Source of the DNA: Opitutaceae bacterium
GTDB taxonomy: Bacteria; Verrucomicrobiota; Verrucomicrobiia; Opitutales; Opitutaceae
Direction of reading: 5' to 3'
NCBI GenBank assembly: GCA_028281165.1
Contig: JANQKI010000241.1
Coordinates: forward strand, 1-50,220
DNA: 50,220 nucleotides
The notes beneath the pieces were generated by a model that saw nothing but the letters and a program-made list of their open reading frames with translations, had not been told where the DNA came from and ran no database searches. Made by a program: the position numbers and the translations under genes. Positions 26,178 to 33,549 of the stretch are shown piece after piece. Numbering within the stretch: the stretch's first letter is position 1; the number at the start of each line of letters is the position of its first letter.

Positions 26178-26440
26178 ATTGAATAAGAGCCATTGAACTG
26201 GAAATGATCTCTCCCAACTGCAAGAGAAGGCGCTCCAAAGCAAGATTCAGGACCCAAGGCCGCTCTGCCACTACAGGAACAGGTGAACTGTGGAAAGGAC
26301 TATAGGCTTACTGAGGCATTTCAGAAGACTGTTTGTTCGGTGGGAATAATCCGCTGCATATTGCAGGGCCCCGACCATGATCAATCCAAGGAATCGAGAC
26401 TGAAATCTCCGCGCCTGTTCACCCTGAGAATCTTAACTTA

Positions 26441-27532
26441 ATGAAATCCAAGAAGATTGCGCTTTTCCCTAATCATCCGTCCCAAATCTGGGTTCTCAAC
26501 CCTGTAGCAGATTTTCTAAACCAACAAGACGGAGTTGAGGTGATTTGGTTTATTCGCGACAAAGACGTTTCGGTAGATTTGGCTCGCAATTTGGAGATCA
26601 ACGCCGTGGTCGTTTCTAGGGCTCGGACCGGATTCATTGGGAATGGAATCGAGCTCTTCATTAATGTTTTTAAGTGCGTCTATTACACTTTACGTTTTGG
26701 AATTGATGTTTGGGTTACTAAATATGGTTGTGGAAGTATGGCCGCATTTCTCTTGGGAAGAAAGGCAGTAGCGTTTAATGACGACGATGCGGATGTGGTT
26801 CCCCTTATCGCGGCCACATCCTACCCTTTTTCAAAGACTGTACTAGTACCTGAGCCCATTCGAATGAAAAAATACGAGGGAAAGGCTCAGCGTTATAATG
26901 CGAATCACGAACTTTTTTACCTTCATCCAAATCGGTTTCGACCAAATCCCAAGGTCTTGGAGGAGCTGGGTTTGGCTGATGGAGAGCCCTTTGGTTTAAT
27001 AAGGCTCAGTGCGCTTGAGGCCCACCATGATGTCGGTGTGGAAGGGGTAAGTGGGGGTGTCGTTCGCGAGGTAATTGGACTTTGTAGTAGAATCGGATTC
27101 AAAGTTTTTATTACCAGTGAAAAGCCCCTTGAAAGGGAATTTGAGCCCTATCGACTCAACGTATCTGTGGAAAAAATTCATCACGTACTTTACTTTGCCC
27201 GATTTTTGGTAGGCGACAGCCAGACTATGATTGGCGAAGCGGCTGCGCTGGGGACACCTTCTTTTCGCCTTAGCGATTTTGGGGAAACGATCTCTTGTCA
27301 TGAAGACCTTAAGAAACACGGTTTATCATTTGCCTACAAACCGCATTCTTGGAGGGAGATGCTAGACCAAATGGAAAGAGTGCTTTGCGATGAGGATTTT
27401 TACGAAACCCATAAGAAAAACCATGAGATGTTTCTCAAGGCTAAGATGGACCCTGTTCCTTGGTTCGCGGAGAAGGTTCTTGAGGTCTTAAGGGGTCATA
27501 ATGTTCGACAACGTTCTAAAGGCCCGGAGTGA
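26441..27532 (+). CDS. DUF354 family glycosyltransferase-like protein
   Basis: 363 residues, no signal peptide or membrane helix. The start KKIALFPNHPSQIWVLNPV and the later GDSQTMIGEAAALGTPSFR (with its Gly-Glu-Ala-rich loop), FNDDDADVVP and YLHPNRFRP are the pattern of the DUF354 family. That family has a GT-B fold related to UDP-GlcNAc 2-epimerases and glycosyltransferases. The function of the family is not settled. Its stop codon overlaps the GTG start of the following flippase-like gene by 4 bp (GTGA), implying translational coupling and a joint role, presumably adding or transferring a sugar on a lipid carrier. Confidence 0.83.
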   Translation: MKSKKIALFPNHPSQIWVLNPVADFLNQQDGVEVIWFIRDKDVSVDLARNLEINAVVVSRARTGFIGNGIELFINVFKCVYYTLRFGIDVWVTKYGCGSMAAFLLGRKAVAFNDDDADVVPLIAATSYPFSKTVLVPEPIRMKKYEGKAQRYNANHELFYLHPNRFRPNPKVLEELGLADGEPFGLIRLSALEAHHDVGVEGVSGGVVREVIGLCSRIGFKVFITSEKPLEREFEPYRLNVSVEKIHHVLYFARFLVGDSQTMIGEAAALGTPSFRLSDFGETISCHEDLKKHGLSFAYKPHSWREMLDQMERVLCDEDFYETHKKNHEMFLKAKMDPVPWFAEKVLEVLRGHNVRQRSKGPE

Positions 27533-28479
27533 CTAAGGATAATAAATACAAATGGCTAAAAACTGCCATTGCCGTATTGGTGATCGGAGCTTTCTTGTAT
27601 TATCTCTACACCGTCAGAAGTGAACTCATTTCTGCTGCCAAGACCATTGAACCTCACGAAATCTTATTATTGTTTTTGTGTCTGGCGGTTCAGTGGGGAA
27701 TACGGGCCTTTCGGGATCAGAGGCTGTTTTTTGCGGGGGGATATAGGCCGAATTGGTTTTTCATGTACTGGATGTTCAACGTGCAGATTGTGCTTAATCA
27801 TCTACCTTTGAAAGCTGGAACACTTTCCTACGCTGGAGCTTTGAAAAGTTGGTTTGGAATTCGATATCAAGATTATTTGGTTTGTGTTTCCCAGCAGTAT
27901 TTATCTCTCGCGACTGTTAGTGGCTTTTGCCTTGCATTTGCGCTGCCGTTCTTGCCGAGCAATCCATATTCTGCATTACTGGCATTGGCTGGTTTCGTCA
28001 TAGGAGTTTTTTCTCTTTTACTAATGTTTATTAGCCGTCCGTTGCAATGGTTCGAGAGGTGGCTACCTAAAATTATAAATAATAATTCCCGTAAAGTCGC
28101 GCTTTTTCCTCGTAGCCCGGGAACAGCAATATTGGGCCTGGGGTTAACAGTTGGAATTCTTTTGATTATAGTGCTCCGAATGACCATCCTTTTTAGTTTT
28201 TTCAGTGTTGACCTGAGCATCTTGCCGGGCTTGGTGGTTTCATCGTCCCAGCAATTGAGTATCTTCGCCTCTATTACTCCAGGGGGGATTGGGATTTCGG
28301 AATCATTCGTGGGAGCTTCGTCTGCCCTATTAAAAATGGGTGCTTCCGTGGGTCTGATGGTGGCTTCATTAGATCGGTTCGCCGCTCTTTTTACTTCTAC
28401 TTTGCTGGCAGTTTGCCTCGCTCCATTTCATGGCCAGGGGAAGCGGCAAAAAGGGGAATCTAATGCCAATCCAGCATAA
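27529..28479 (+). CDS. Flippase-like integral membrane protein (LPG_synthase_TM / UPF0104 family)
   Basis: 316 residues starting at a GTG that overlaps the upstream stop by 4 bp. About eight membrane segments are visible, including ITPGGIGISESFVGASSALL near residue 255, the conserved P-G-G-I-G-x-x-E signature of the lysylphosphatidylglycerol synthase TM-domain family. Members without the synthetase domain are often found in glycan clusters and are thought to move or bind lipid-linked substrates. A direct flippase activity here is inference. Coupling to the DUF354 gene suggests the two proteins work on the same lipid intermediate. Confidence 0.83.
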   Translation: MTKDNKYKWLKTAIAVLVIGAFLYYLYTVRSELISAAKTIEPHEILLLFLCLAVQWGIRAFRDQRLFFAGGYRPNWFFMYWMFNVQIVLNHLPLKAGTLSYAGALKSWFGIRYQDYLVCVSQQYLSLATVSGFCLAFALPFLPSNPYSALLALAGFVIGVFSLLLMFISRPLQWFERWLPKIINNNSRKVALFPRSPGTAILGLGLTVGILLIIVLRMTILFSFFSVDLSILPGLVVSSSQQLSIFASITPGGIGISESFVGASSALLKMGASVGLMVASLDRFAALFTSTLLAVCLAPFHGQGKRQKGESNANPA

Positions 28480-28619
28480 GGCTTACGAATATAATAGTGC
28501 CCGATTTGTTGAAGGAGGTTCGATACTGGTTTTATATATGTGTCGATTTTTAACCCTCCGATATTCAATTTCTTCATTCTTGGAATCAGAAGAACTCAAA
28601 ATTTACTGCCAATTTTTAA

Positions 28620-30119
28620 ATGACCAATCCTAACCAGATCATCTTCATCCTAACCGATACCCAAGGAGCCAATGTAATTGGTTGCTATGGCCGATCAGAA
28701 ATGCGGACTCCCAATTTGGATTGCCTTGCTGCAGAGGGGATTCGCTTCGATAAGGCCTACACTTGCCAACCTGTTTGTGGGCCGGCTCGTTCAGCTATTT
28801 TTACCGGATTGTACCCGCATTCCAATGGCGTGCTTGGGAATGACATGTCGCCTGTTTTAGATGCCAAAACGATTGGGCAGCGCCTGGCTACCAATGGAGT
28901 TCGGACTGGCTACATCGGAAAGTGGCACCTTGATGGAACTGACTACTTTGGGAATGGCTTATGTCCAGAGGGCTGGGATCCAGAATACTGGTTCGATGGA
29001 CGTTGTTACCTTGATAGCCTTGCTGATGATAATGAGCGGGGGCTTTCTCGGGAAGTTCTCAAGTCCGAAGATATGGAGAAGCATGGGCTCGATGAGAATT
29101 TCACTATGGCTCATCGTATTGTCGATAGGGCAATTGATTTTATAAAGCGGTATCGGGAAGAGGACTTCTTTTTAGTCGTATCCATTGATGAGCCACATCA
29201 TCCTTTTATTTGTCCCAAAGGTTTTCATGCGGCGTTTGAAGGATTTGATTTCCAATTAGGTCCCAATGCTTCTGATCCTTTGGAAAACAAACCACAAAGC
29301 CAGCGAGATTGGTCGAGACATACCGGATTATTTGATTCTCCCGAAACGGTTCACCGGAACGAACCATACTTCGCTTGCAATAGTTATTGCGACTATGAGA
29401 TCGGGAGGGTCCTCCAAACGATTGAAGACGAGATTCCTGATGCTTTAACGATCTACACTTCTGATCACGGAGACATGCTTGGAGCTCATCGACTTAAAGG
29501 CAAGGGTCCCGTAATGTACGACGAGATTGCTAATATTCCTTTTATTGTAAGATGGAAAGGTGTTGCACCTGAAGCCACTGTATTTAAGAATCCGATATCT
29601 CACATAGATCTCGTCCCCACTTTTCTTGAATTTTATGGACTGGAATGTCCCGAAATACTACAGGGCGACTCTCTGTTACCACTTTTTCGAGACCCTGGTG
29701 GATATAGTCGCGATGCTGCGTTTATTGAGTTCAATCGCTTCGAGCTCGATCACGATGGATTCGGGGCGTTCTCGCCCATCCGCTGTATCGTAACGGAAAG
29801 ATTTAAGTTGGCTCTGAATCTATTGGATATCGACGAGCTTTATGACCTGGAAGCAGATAGGGGCGAGATGGTCAATCAAATCGAAAATCCAGAGTATCGA
29901 GAAATTCGTGACACTTTGCACGACAGTATTATTGTCTGGCAGGATCGCACTCGTGATCCAATGCGGGGACCTCACTGGAAAAACCGAAGTTGGCGAAACC
30001 AGGGTTCCTTGTCTTGGGGAGGGCCGACTCGGCCACGTCCGTTCGATGGCTATAACCCTCACACCCTTCTCTACGATACTGCCGAAAAAATCGATAAGCT
30101 CGTTTATGATAAACACTAA
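28620..30119 (+). CDS. Sulfatase / alkaline-phosphatase superfamily hydrolase, apparently cytoplasmic
   Basis: 499 residues. The N-terminal metal site is FILTDTQGANVIGCYG. The formylglycine motif is VCGPARSAIFTG, where C-x-P-x-R is kept but Ala replaces the usual Ser. Later come YIGKWHL, DEPHHPF and TSDHGDMLGAHRLKGKG, with the second set of metal ligands. There is no signal peptide, so unlike most bacterial arylsulfatases it should stay in the cytoplasm unless exported another way. The family hydrolyses sulfate esters or, in some clades, phosphodiesters and phosphonate esters. A substrate from a sulfated marine polysaccharide is plausible for this lineage but not shown. No sulfatase-maturing enzyme is in the window. 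Confidence 0.9.
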   Translation: MTNPNQIIFILTDTQGANVIGCYGRSEMRTPNLDCLAAEGIRFDKAYTCQPVCGPARSAIFTGLYPHSNGVLGNDMSPVLDAKTIGQRLATNGVRTGYIGKWHLDGTDYFGNGLCPEGWDPEYWFDGRCYLDSLADDNERGLSREVLKSEDMEKHGLDENFTMAHRIVDRAIDFIKRYREEDFFLVVSIDEPHHPFICPKGFHAAFEGFDFQLGPNASDPLENKPQSQRDWSRHTGLFDSPETVHRNEPYFACNSYCDYEIGRVLQTIEDEIPDALTIYTSDHGDMLGAHRLKGKGPVMYDEIANIPFIVRWKGVAPEATVFKNPISHIDLVPTFLEFYGLECPEILQGDSLLPLFRDPGGYSRDAAFIEFNRFELDHDGFGAFSPIRCIVTERFKLALNLLDIDELYDLEADRGEMVNQIENPEYREIRDTLHDSIIVWQDRTRDPMRGPHWKNRSWRNQGSLSWGGPTRPRPFDGYNPHTLLYDTAEKIDKLVYDKH

Positions 30120-30156
30120 GGACTGAGCTAGGTTTTTCTGCATTTGTTTGCCGAGG

Positions 30157-30918
30157 ATGAACGTTGGACCGGGTATGCCTACCTTTACTCGGACTTTGTT
30201 ATTGGTTTCTACAGTTTTGTTGGCAGTTGATACCAAGCTTTCTGGTGATACACGTTTTGAAAGTGGGGCGAAACGTGTGGCGTTGCTAGAGCTTTATACA
30301 TCTCAAGGTTGCAGCAGTTGTCCACCGGCTGAGAGTTGGCTAAACGGATTTGAGAATGATCCTAGGCTCTGGAAGACTGTGGTTCCGGTAGCTTTTCATG
30401 TAGACTACTGGGATCGCCTAGGATGGGAGGATCCGTTTGCTTCAGAGGCTTACACTAAACGTCAGTACCGCTATCGCCAAACGGGTGGTATCGATTCTGT
30501 CTATACGCCCGGATTCGTTTTAAATGGTAAAGAATGGAGAGGCTGGTTTAATCGATCTGACCTGAGGATTTCTAATGAAAATACTGGGAATCTGTCAGTA
30601 TCGATCGAAGATGGCAATATTCTCGCTACATATTCGGATTTCAATGACGAGCATCGTTTAAATATAGCGTTGATGGCAATCGGTTTGCAAACTCATGTCA
30701 AAAGTGGCGAAAATCGAAATCGGAATCTCAAGCAATCTTTCGTGTCGCTTTCCCATGGCTTGTATTTTCCGGCGAAAGGCAGTTGGCGTGTTCCACTCCC
30801 TTCAATCGATACAACTGGTTCGCAAAAGGTAGCTATTGCCGTTTGGATTACCTCCGCCAGTGGCTTTGAACCTATTCAAGCGACGGGTGGTTGGCTACCC
30901 GAATATCTATTTGATTAA
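30157..30918 (+). CDS. DUF1223 thioredoxin-fold secreted protein
   Basis: About 253 residues from ATG 30157; an ATG at 30175 and a TTG at 30148 are also possible. A hydrophobic N-terminus (TRTLLLVSTVLLAV) looks like a signal peptide. The mature part begins with LLELYTSQGCSSCPPAE, which carries the CxxC pair typical of DUF1223, then VAFHVDYWDRLGWEDPF and SVYTPGFVLNG, and a beta-rich C-terminal half. DUF1223 proteins are thioredoxin-fold proteins of unknown function, probably periplasmic. It follows the sulfatase on the same strand and overlaps the end of the convergent methyltransferase by a few bases. Confidence 0.85.
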   Translation: MNVGPGMPTFTRTLLLVSTVLLAVDTKLSGDTRFESGAKRVALLELYTSQGCSSCPPAESWLNGFENDPRLWKTVVPVAFHVDYWDRLGWEDPFASEAYTKRQYRYRQTGGIDSVYTPGFVLNGKEWRGWFNRSDLRISNENTGNLSVSIEDGNILATYSDFNDEHRLNIALMAIGLQTHVKSGENRNRNLKQSFVSLSHGLYFPAKGSWRVPLPSIDTTGSQKVAIAVWITSASGFEPIQATGGWLPEYLFD

Positions 30919-31685
30919 ACTTTCTCTAGAATTTTCAATACGGATTCGTATTCTTTAAGAACTCTGCCCTCGTACCTTTCTTGTATTAGTTTTTCAATAC
31001 CTTCGAATAGAAGAATCCTGTTTTGGTCTGGCAGTGAGATATGATCAGAATATGTGTTTAGCAAATCGAGATACTCTTTGGCCTGGTATTCAATATTCCA
31101 TTGATAGTTTCTTTCGTAAGCTAATTTGAAATATTTTTCGCGATACAAATTCGCTGAATTACGGTATTCCTTTGCTATTGGCGAATAGTACTTGTTGTAC
31201 ACTGCTTGCGATTCCTTGAAGAAACCGCGTTCTTTATTAATGTGCCGATTGGAATAGATAGCGAGATAGCCGTTATTCTTCAAAAGAGAGGCAGCTTTTT
31301 TGTAACCAATTTCTGGATCTATCCAATGAAAGGCTGTCGCTGATATTATCAGATCGAATTTTTCCTTGCCGTTCCATTTTTCAAATTCCGCCCGAATAAA
31401 CTCAGCATTCTGCTGTTCTCGGAATTTCGTCTGAGCATAGGCGATCATATCTTCGCCTAAATCGATACCCGTTAGTTTATAGCCTTTTTCAATAAACGGC
31501 TTTGAAGCTTGCCCGGTTCCGCAACCCACATCCAATATTCTCGACGTGTGTTTGAGTCCGCAGATTTCAACTACATCTTCTACCAATGCCTCCGGATAGG
31601 CGGGCCTGATTTGATTGTAGAGGGCTGGATCGTTGTTGAAGGTTTTCTTGGGAGAGTGTTTCCTCTGAGCAGTCTCATTGTTCAT
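30915..31685 (-). CDS. Class I SAM-dependent methyltransferase
   Basis: 256 residues. It has the SAM-binding LDVGCGTGQASKPFIEKG and TGIDLGEDMIAYA, then FDLIISATAFHWIDPE and GGLLKNNGYLAIY-like strand endings. This is the layout of the methyltransf_11/25 group that acts on small molecules or lipids; the substrate is not deducible. It overlaps the upstream HAF-like gene by 11 bp on the same strand and meets the DUF1223 gene tail to tail. Codon use is more A+T-rich than in the housekeeping genes. Confidence 0.85.
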   Translation of the reverse strand: MNNETAQRKHSPKKTFNNDPALYNQIRPAYPEALVEDVVEICGLKHTSRILDVGCGTGQASKPFIEKGYKLTGIDLGEDMIAYAQTKFREQQNAEFIRAEFEKWNGKEKFDLIISATAFHWIDPEIGYKKAASLLKNNGYLAIYSNRHINKERGFFKESQAVYNKYYSPIAKEYRNSANLYREKYFKLAYERNYQWNIEYQAKEYLDLLNTYSDHISLPDQNRILLFEGIEKLIQERYEGRVLKEYESVLKILEKV

Positions 31686-32913
31686 TTGGATACCTGTCTT
31701 TGTATTCCACAGCTCGATAAAAGACGGTCTTATCCATGCTCAAACTAAATTTAACGTCTCCGCTATTGAGTGATTCGGGCTTACTCAAATGTTGGAACCA
31801 ATTTCGTAAGTCATAACTCCGTTCTATACCCGCAACATGTGAGTGCGAAACATCCCGTACAACAATCTCAATATGGCTTTCACCGAAAACGGCTTCGTAG
31901 GGAATCACGCTCTTCGTTTCGATTTCAGTTAATAGATAGCTTTTTATATATAAGTTGAATGGGCCTTCCAAACCTATGCATATGATCTGACCCTGATTAT
32001 TTATACTTCGAGCCGACATCAATTTTTTGTCGAAGGAAGTAGCGAGTAATTCATTTAAATCTTTTACTCCATATTCCTGATTCCAAATAGCTGCATTGTT
32101 TTCAATTTTTATATTTACACTGGGAGGAGATATTCCGACGGCCGTACCTAAATTATTAATACGTTCAGCTAGAAACGATTCCGGATTGATTGTTCCTGTC
32201 ATTCCTATTCCGTATACATTTGTAGCAGACACAAGGTCCAAAGTGGCTACTGATTGGCCTAAATCATTTCCATCTATGTAATTTCGAGTTTGTGCCAAAC
32301 TTAGTGCTACAGATTCATGTATAAATAATTCACCGTCTTTTATATTCATTGGATGGAAAACATTTTCGTCCTTCTGATACCAACCATGGAGCGTTCCTCC
32401 ATTTGAAATAAATACTGGATACACATTCTCCGTCGGAAAAGGATACGTGCTATCTTGAAATGCCGTTACTATCCCATCTTTGTAGAAATGGGGTTCGCCA
32501 CGACACATGAAAAGCACAATTCCTTCGTCTGATACTCCTCTTGTAACGCATCGTTGTTCGTTTACAGAGATTAAAGTTGCATTGGTTGACCCAGGAAACC
32601 ACACGATGGCATCGCCGCGCGACGACTCTCCGGTGACAACCCCTCTATTATTCATATTATAGGGATAGACGATTTCCCCCTCGTATTGGATAAGTTGCCA
32701 GTCTTCTCCCCTTTTCTTGTAGTGAGCTCCTCCACAAGCGAGTATCACAATGTCGCCATTATCGTTGATCAGATATGTGTATCCGCTGCTGTCGCAACCT
32801 TCTGGCAAGATTAGCTCTTCGATTCGGTACTGAGGTATAGCAGCCTTTAAATAGATTAGCGAAAGAGAGATGTGCAGAAGTAGCAGAAGAACTCGGGAGG
32901 GTTTGGGAGTCAT
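31675..32913 (-). CDS. Secreted HAF-repeat-like protein with verrucomicrobial C-terminal module
   Basis: 412 residues from ATG 32913, preceded by a good AAGGA ribosome-binding site; the TTG at 32937 is less likely. A hydrophobic signal (VLLLLLHISLSLIYLKA) is followed by degenerate repeats centred on I-N-D/N-x-G (INDNGDIVIL, NMNNRGVVTG, VSDEGIVLF, INNLGTAVG, INNQGQIIC), the pattern of HAF-type extracellular repeat proteins, perhaps a beta-propeller. The last 60 residues (VAGIERSYDLRNWFQHL and TVFYRAVE) match a C-terminal module that I associate with secreted verrucomicrobial proteins. Function unknown. It overlaps the downstream methyltransferase by 11 bp and is divergent from feoAB. Confidence 0.75.
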   Translation of the reverse strand: MTPKPSRVLLLLLHISLSLIYLKAAIPQYRIEELILPEGCDSSGYTYLINDNGDIVILACGGAHYKKRGEDWQLIQYEGEIVYPYNMNNRGVVTGESSRGDAIVWFPGSTNATLISVNEQRCVTRGVSDEGIVLFMCRGEPHFYKDGIVTAFQDSTYPFPTENVYPVFISNGGTLHGWYQKDENVFHPMNIKDGELFIHESVALSLAQTRNYIDGNDLGQSVATLDLVSATNVYGIGMTGTINPESFLAERINNLGTAVGISPPSVNIKIENNAAIWNQEYGVKDLNELLATSFDKKLMSARSINNQGQIICIGLEGPFNLYIKSYLLTEIETKSVIPYEAVFGESHIEIVVRDVSHSHVAGIERSYDLRNWFQHLSKPESLNSGDVKFSLSMDKTVFYRAVEYKDRYPNEQ

Positions 32914-33297
32914 AAACGTATCCTTTGAAACGTCCAAAGAGTACCAAAAAGTCTCCGAAAGACTGCCTCAGACCCCTCAGACAACACACACTTTTCCTGT
33001 ATTTCTAGATGACTGGATCTATCTCTTTCAATCAGAAATTAGGTCGTTAACTAGCGAGAGATTTGCTGGCGAGCTGTTTTGCAGCCGCAACTCTTCCCGC
33101 TAGTGCAACCCCCAGATTTCCTTGAACGCCCTGAGAACGCGAACCTTTTCAGAAGGAATAAACTTGCCAATAGAAATAATGACAAAACTATCATGATTTC
33201 TATTGTTTGGGCCATTTTCTGAAAAATCCTATTTGACTTCGGCTAATTTAGACTGAAACTCGATCTCAACAAGCGAATTTGCAACAACAATTCTGAT
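32914..33297. other. Divergent intergenic region between the HAF-like gene and feoAB
   Basis: About 385 bp with no recognisable gene. It must contain both promoters. The only structured element I see is the 10-bp inverted repeat at 33168-33205. Confidence 0.5.
33168..33205. promoter_or_regulatory. Inverted repeat upstream of feoAB, candidate operator
   Basis: CAATAGAAAT (33168-33177) and ATTTCTATTG (33196-33205) form a perfect 10-bp inverted repeat with an 18-nt spacer, about 90 bp upstream of the feoA start. The spacer does not match the Fur consensus well. Iron control of feo is common, so an operator is plausible but unproven. Confidence 0.4.
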
Positions 33298-33525
33298 TTG
33301 AAAACGCTAAACGATTTAAACCAAGGACAGACCGCGAAAATCGGTTCTTACAAGCCCGCTTTTACGGCATCTCGTCGTCTTATGGAGCTTGGTTTATTGC
33401 CGGGCGTTGAAATTCGCTTTATTAAATCTGCTCCGCTCGGCGATCCTATTGCTGTAGACGTTGATGGTCGTCAACTCAGTCTGCGCCGGGCAGACGCCGC
33501 CCAAATCCTTGTCCAATCGGCCTAG
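33298..33525 (+). CDS. feoA: Ferrous iron transport protein A
   Basis: 75 residues starting at TTG 33298. It is a complete small SH3-like FeoA domain with LNQGQTAKIGSYKP, RRLMELGLLPGVEI and DPIAVDVDGRQLSLRRADAAQILV. FeoA is a cytoplasmic accessory of the FeoB ferrous-iron transporter. It is followed 24 bp later by feoB on the same strand, the usual order. No FeoC is seen. Confidence 0.95.
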   Translation: MKTLNDLNQGQTAKIGSYKPAFTASRRLMELGLLPGVEIRFIKSAPLGDPIAVDVDGRQLSLRRADAAQILVQSA

Positions 33526-33549
33526 CGGGACATTTGGATCGCCGTCCAC

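Noticed and set aside
30148-30156. TTG start for the DUF1223 gene
   Set aside because: ATG codons at 30157 and 30175 lie just downstream and give a cleaner signal peptide.
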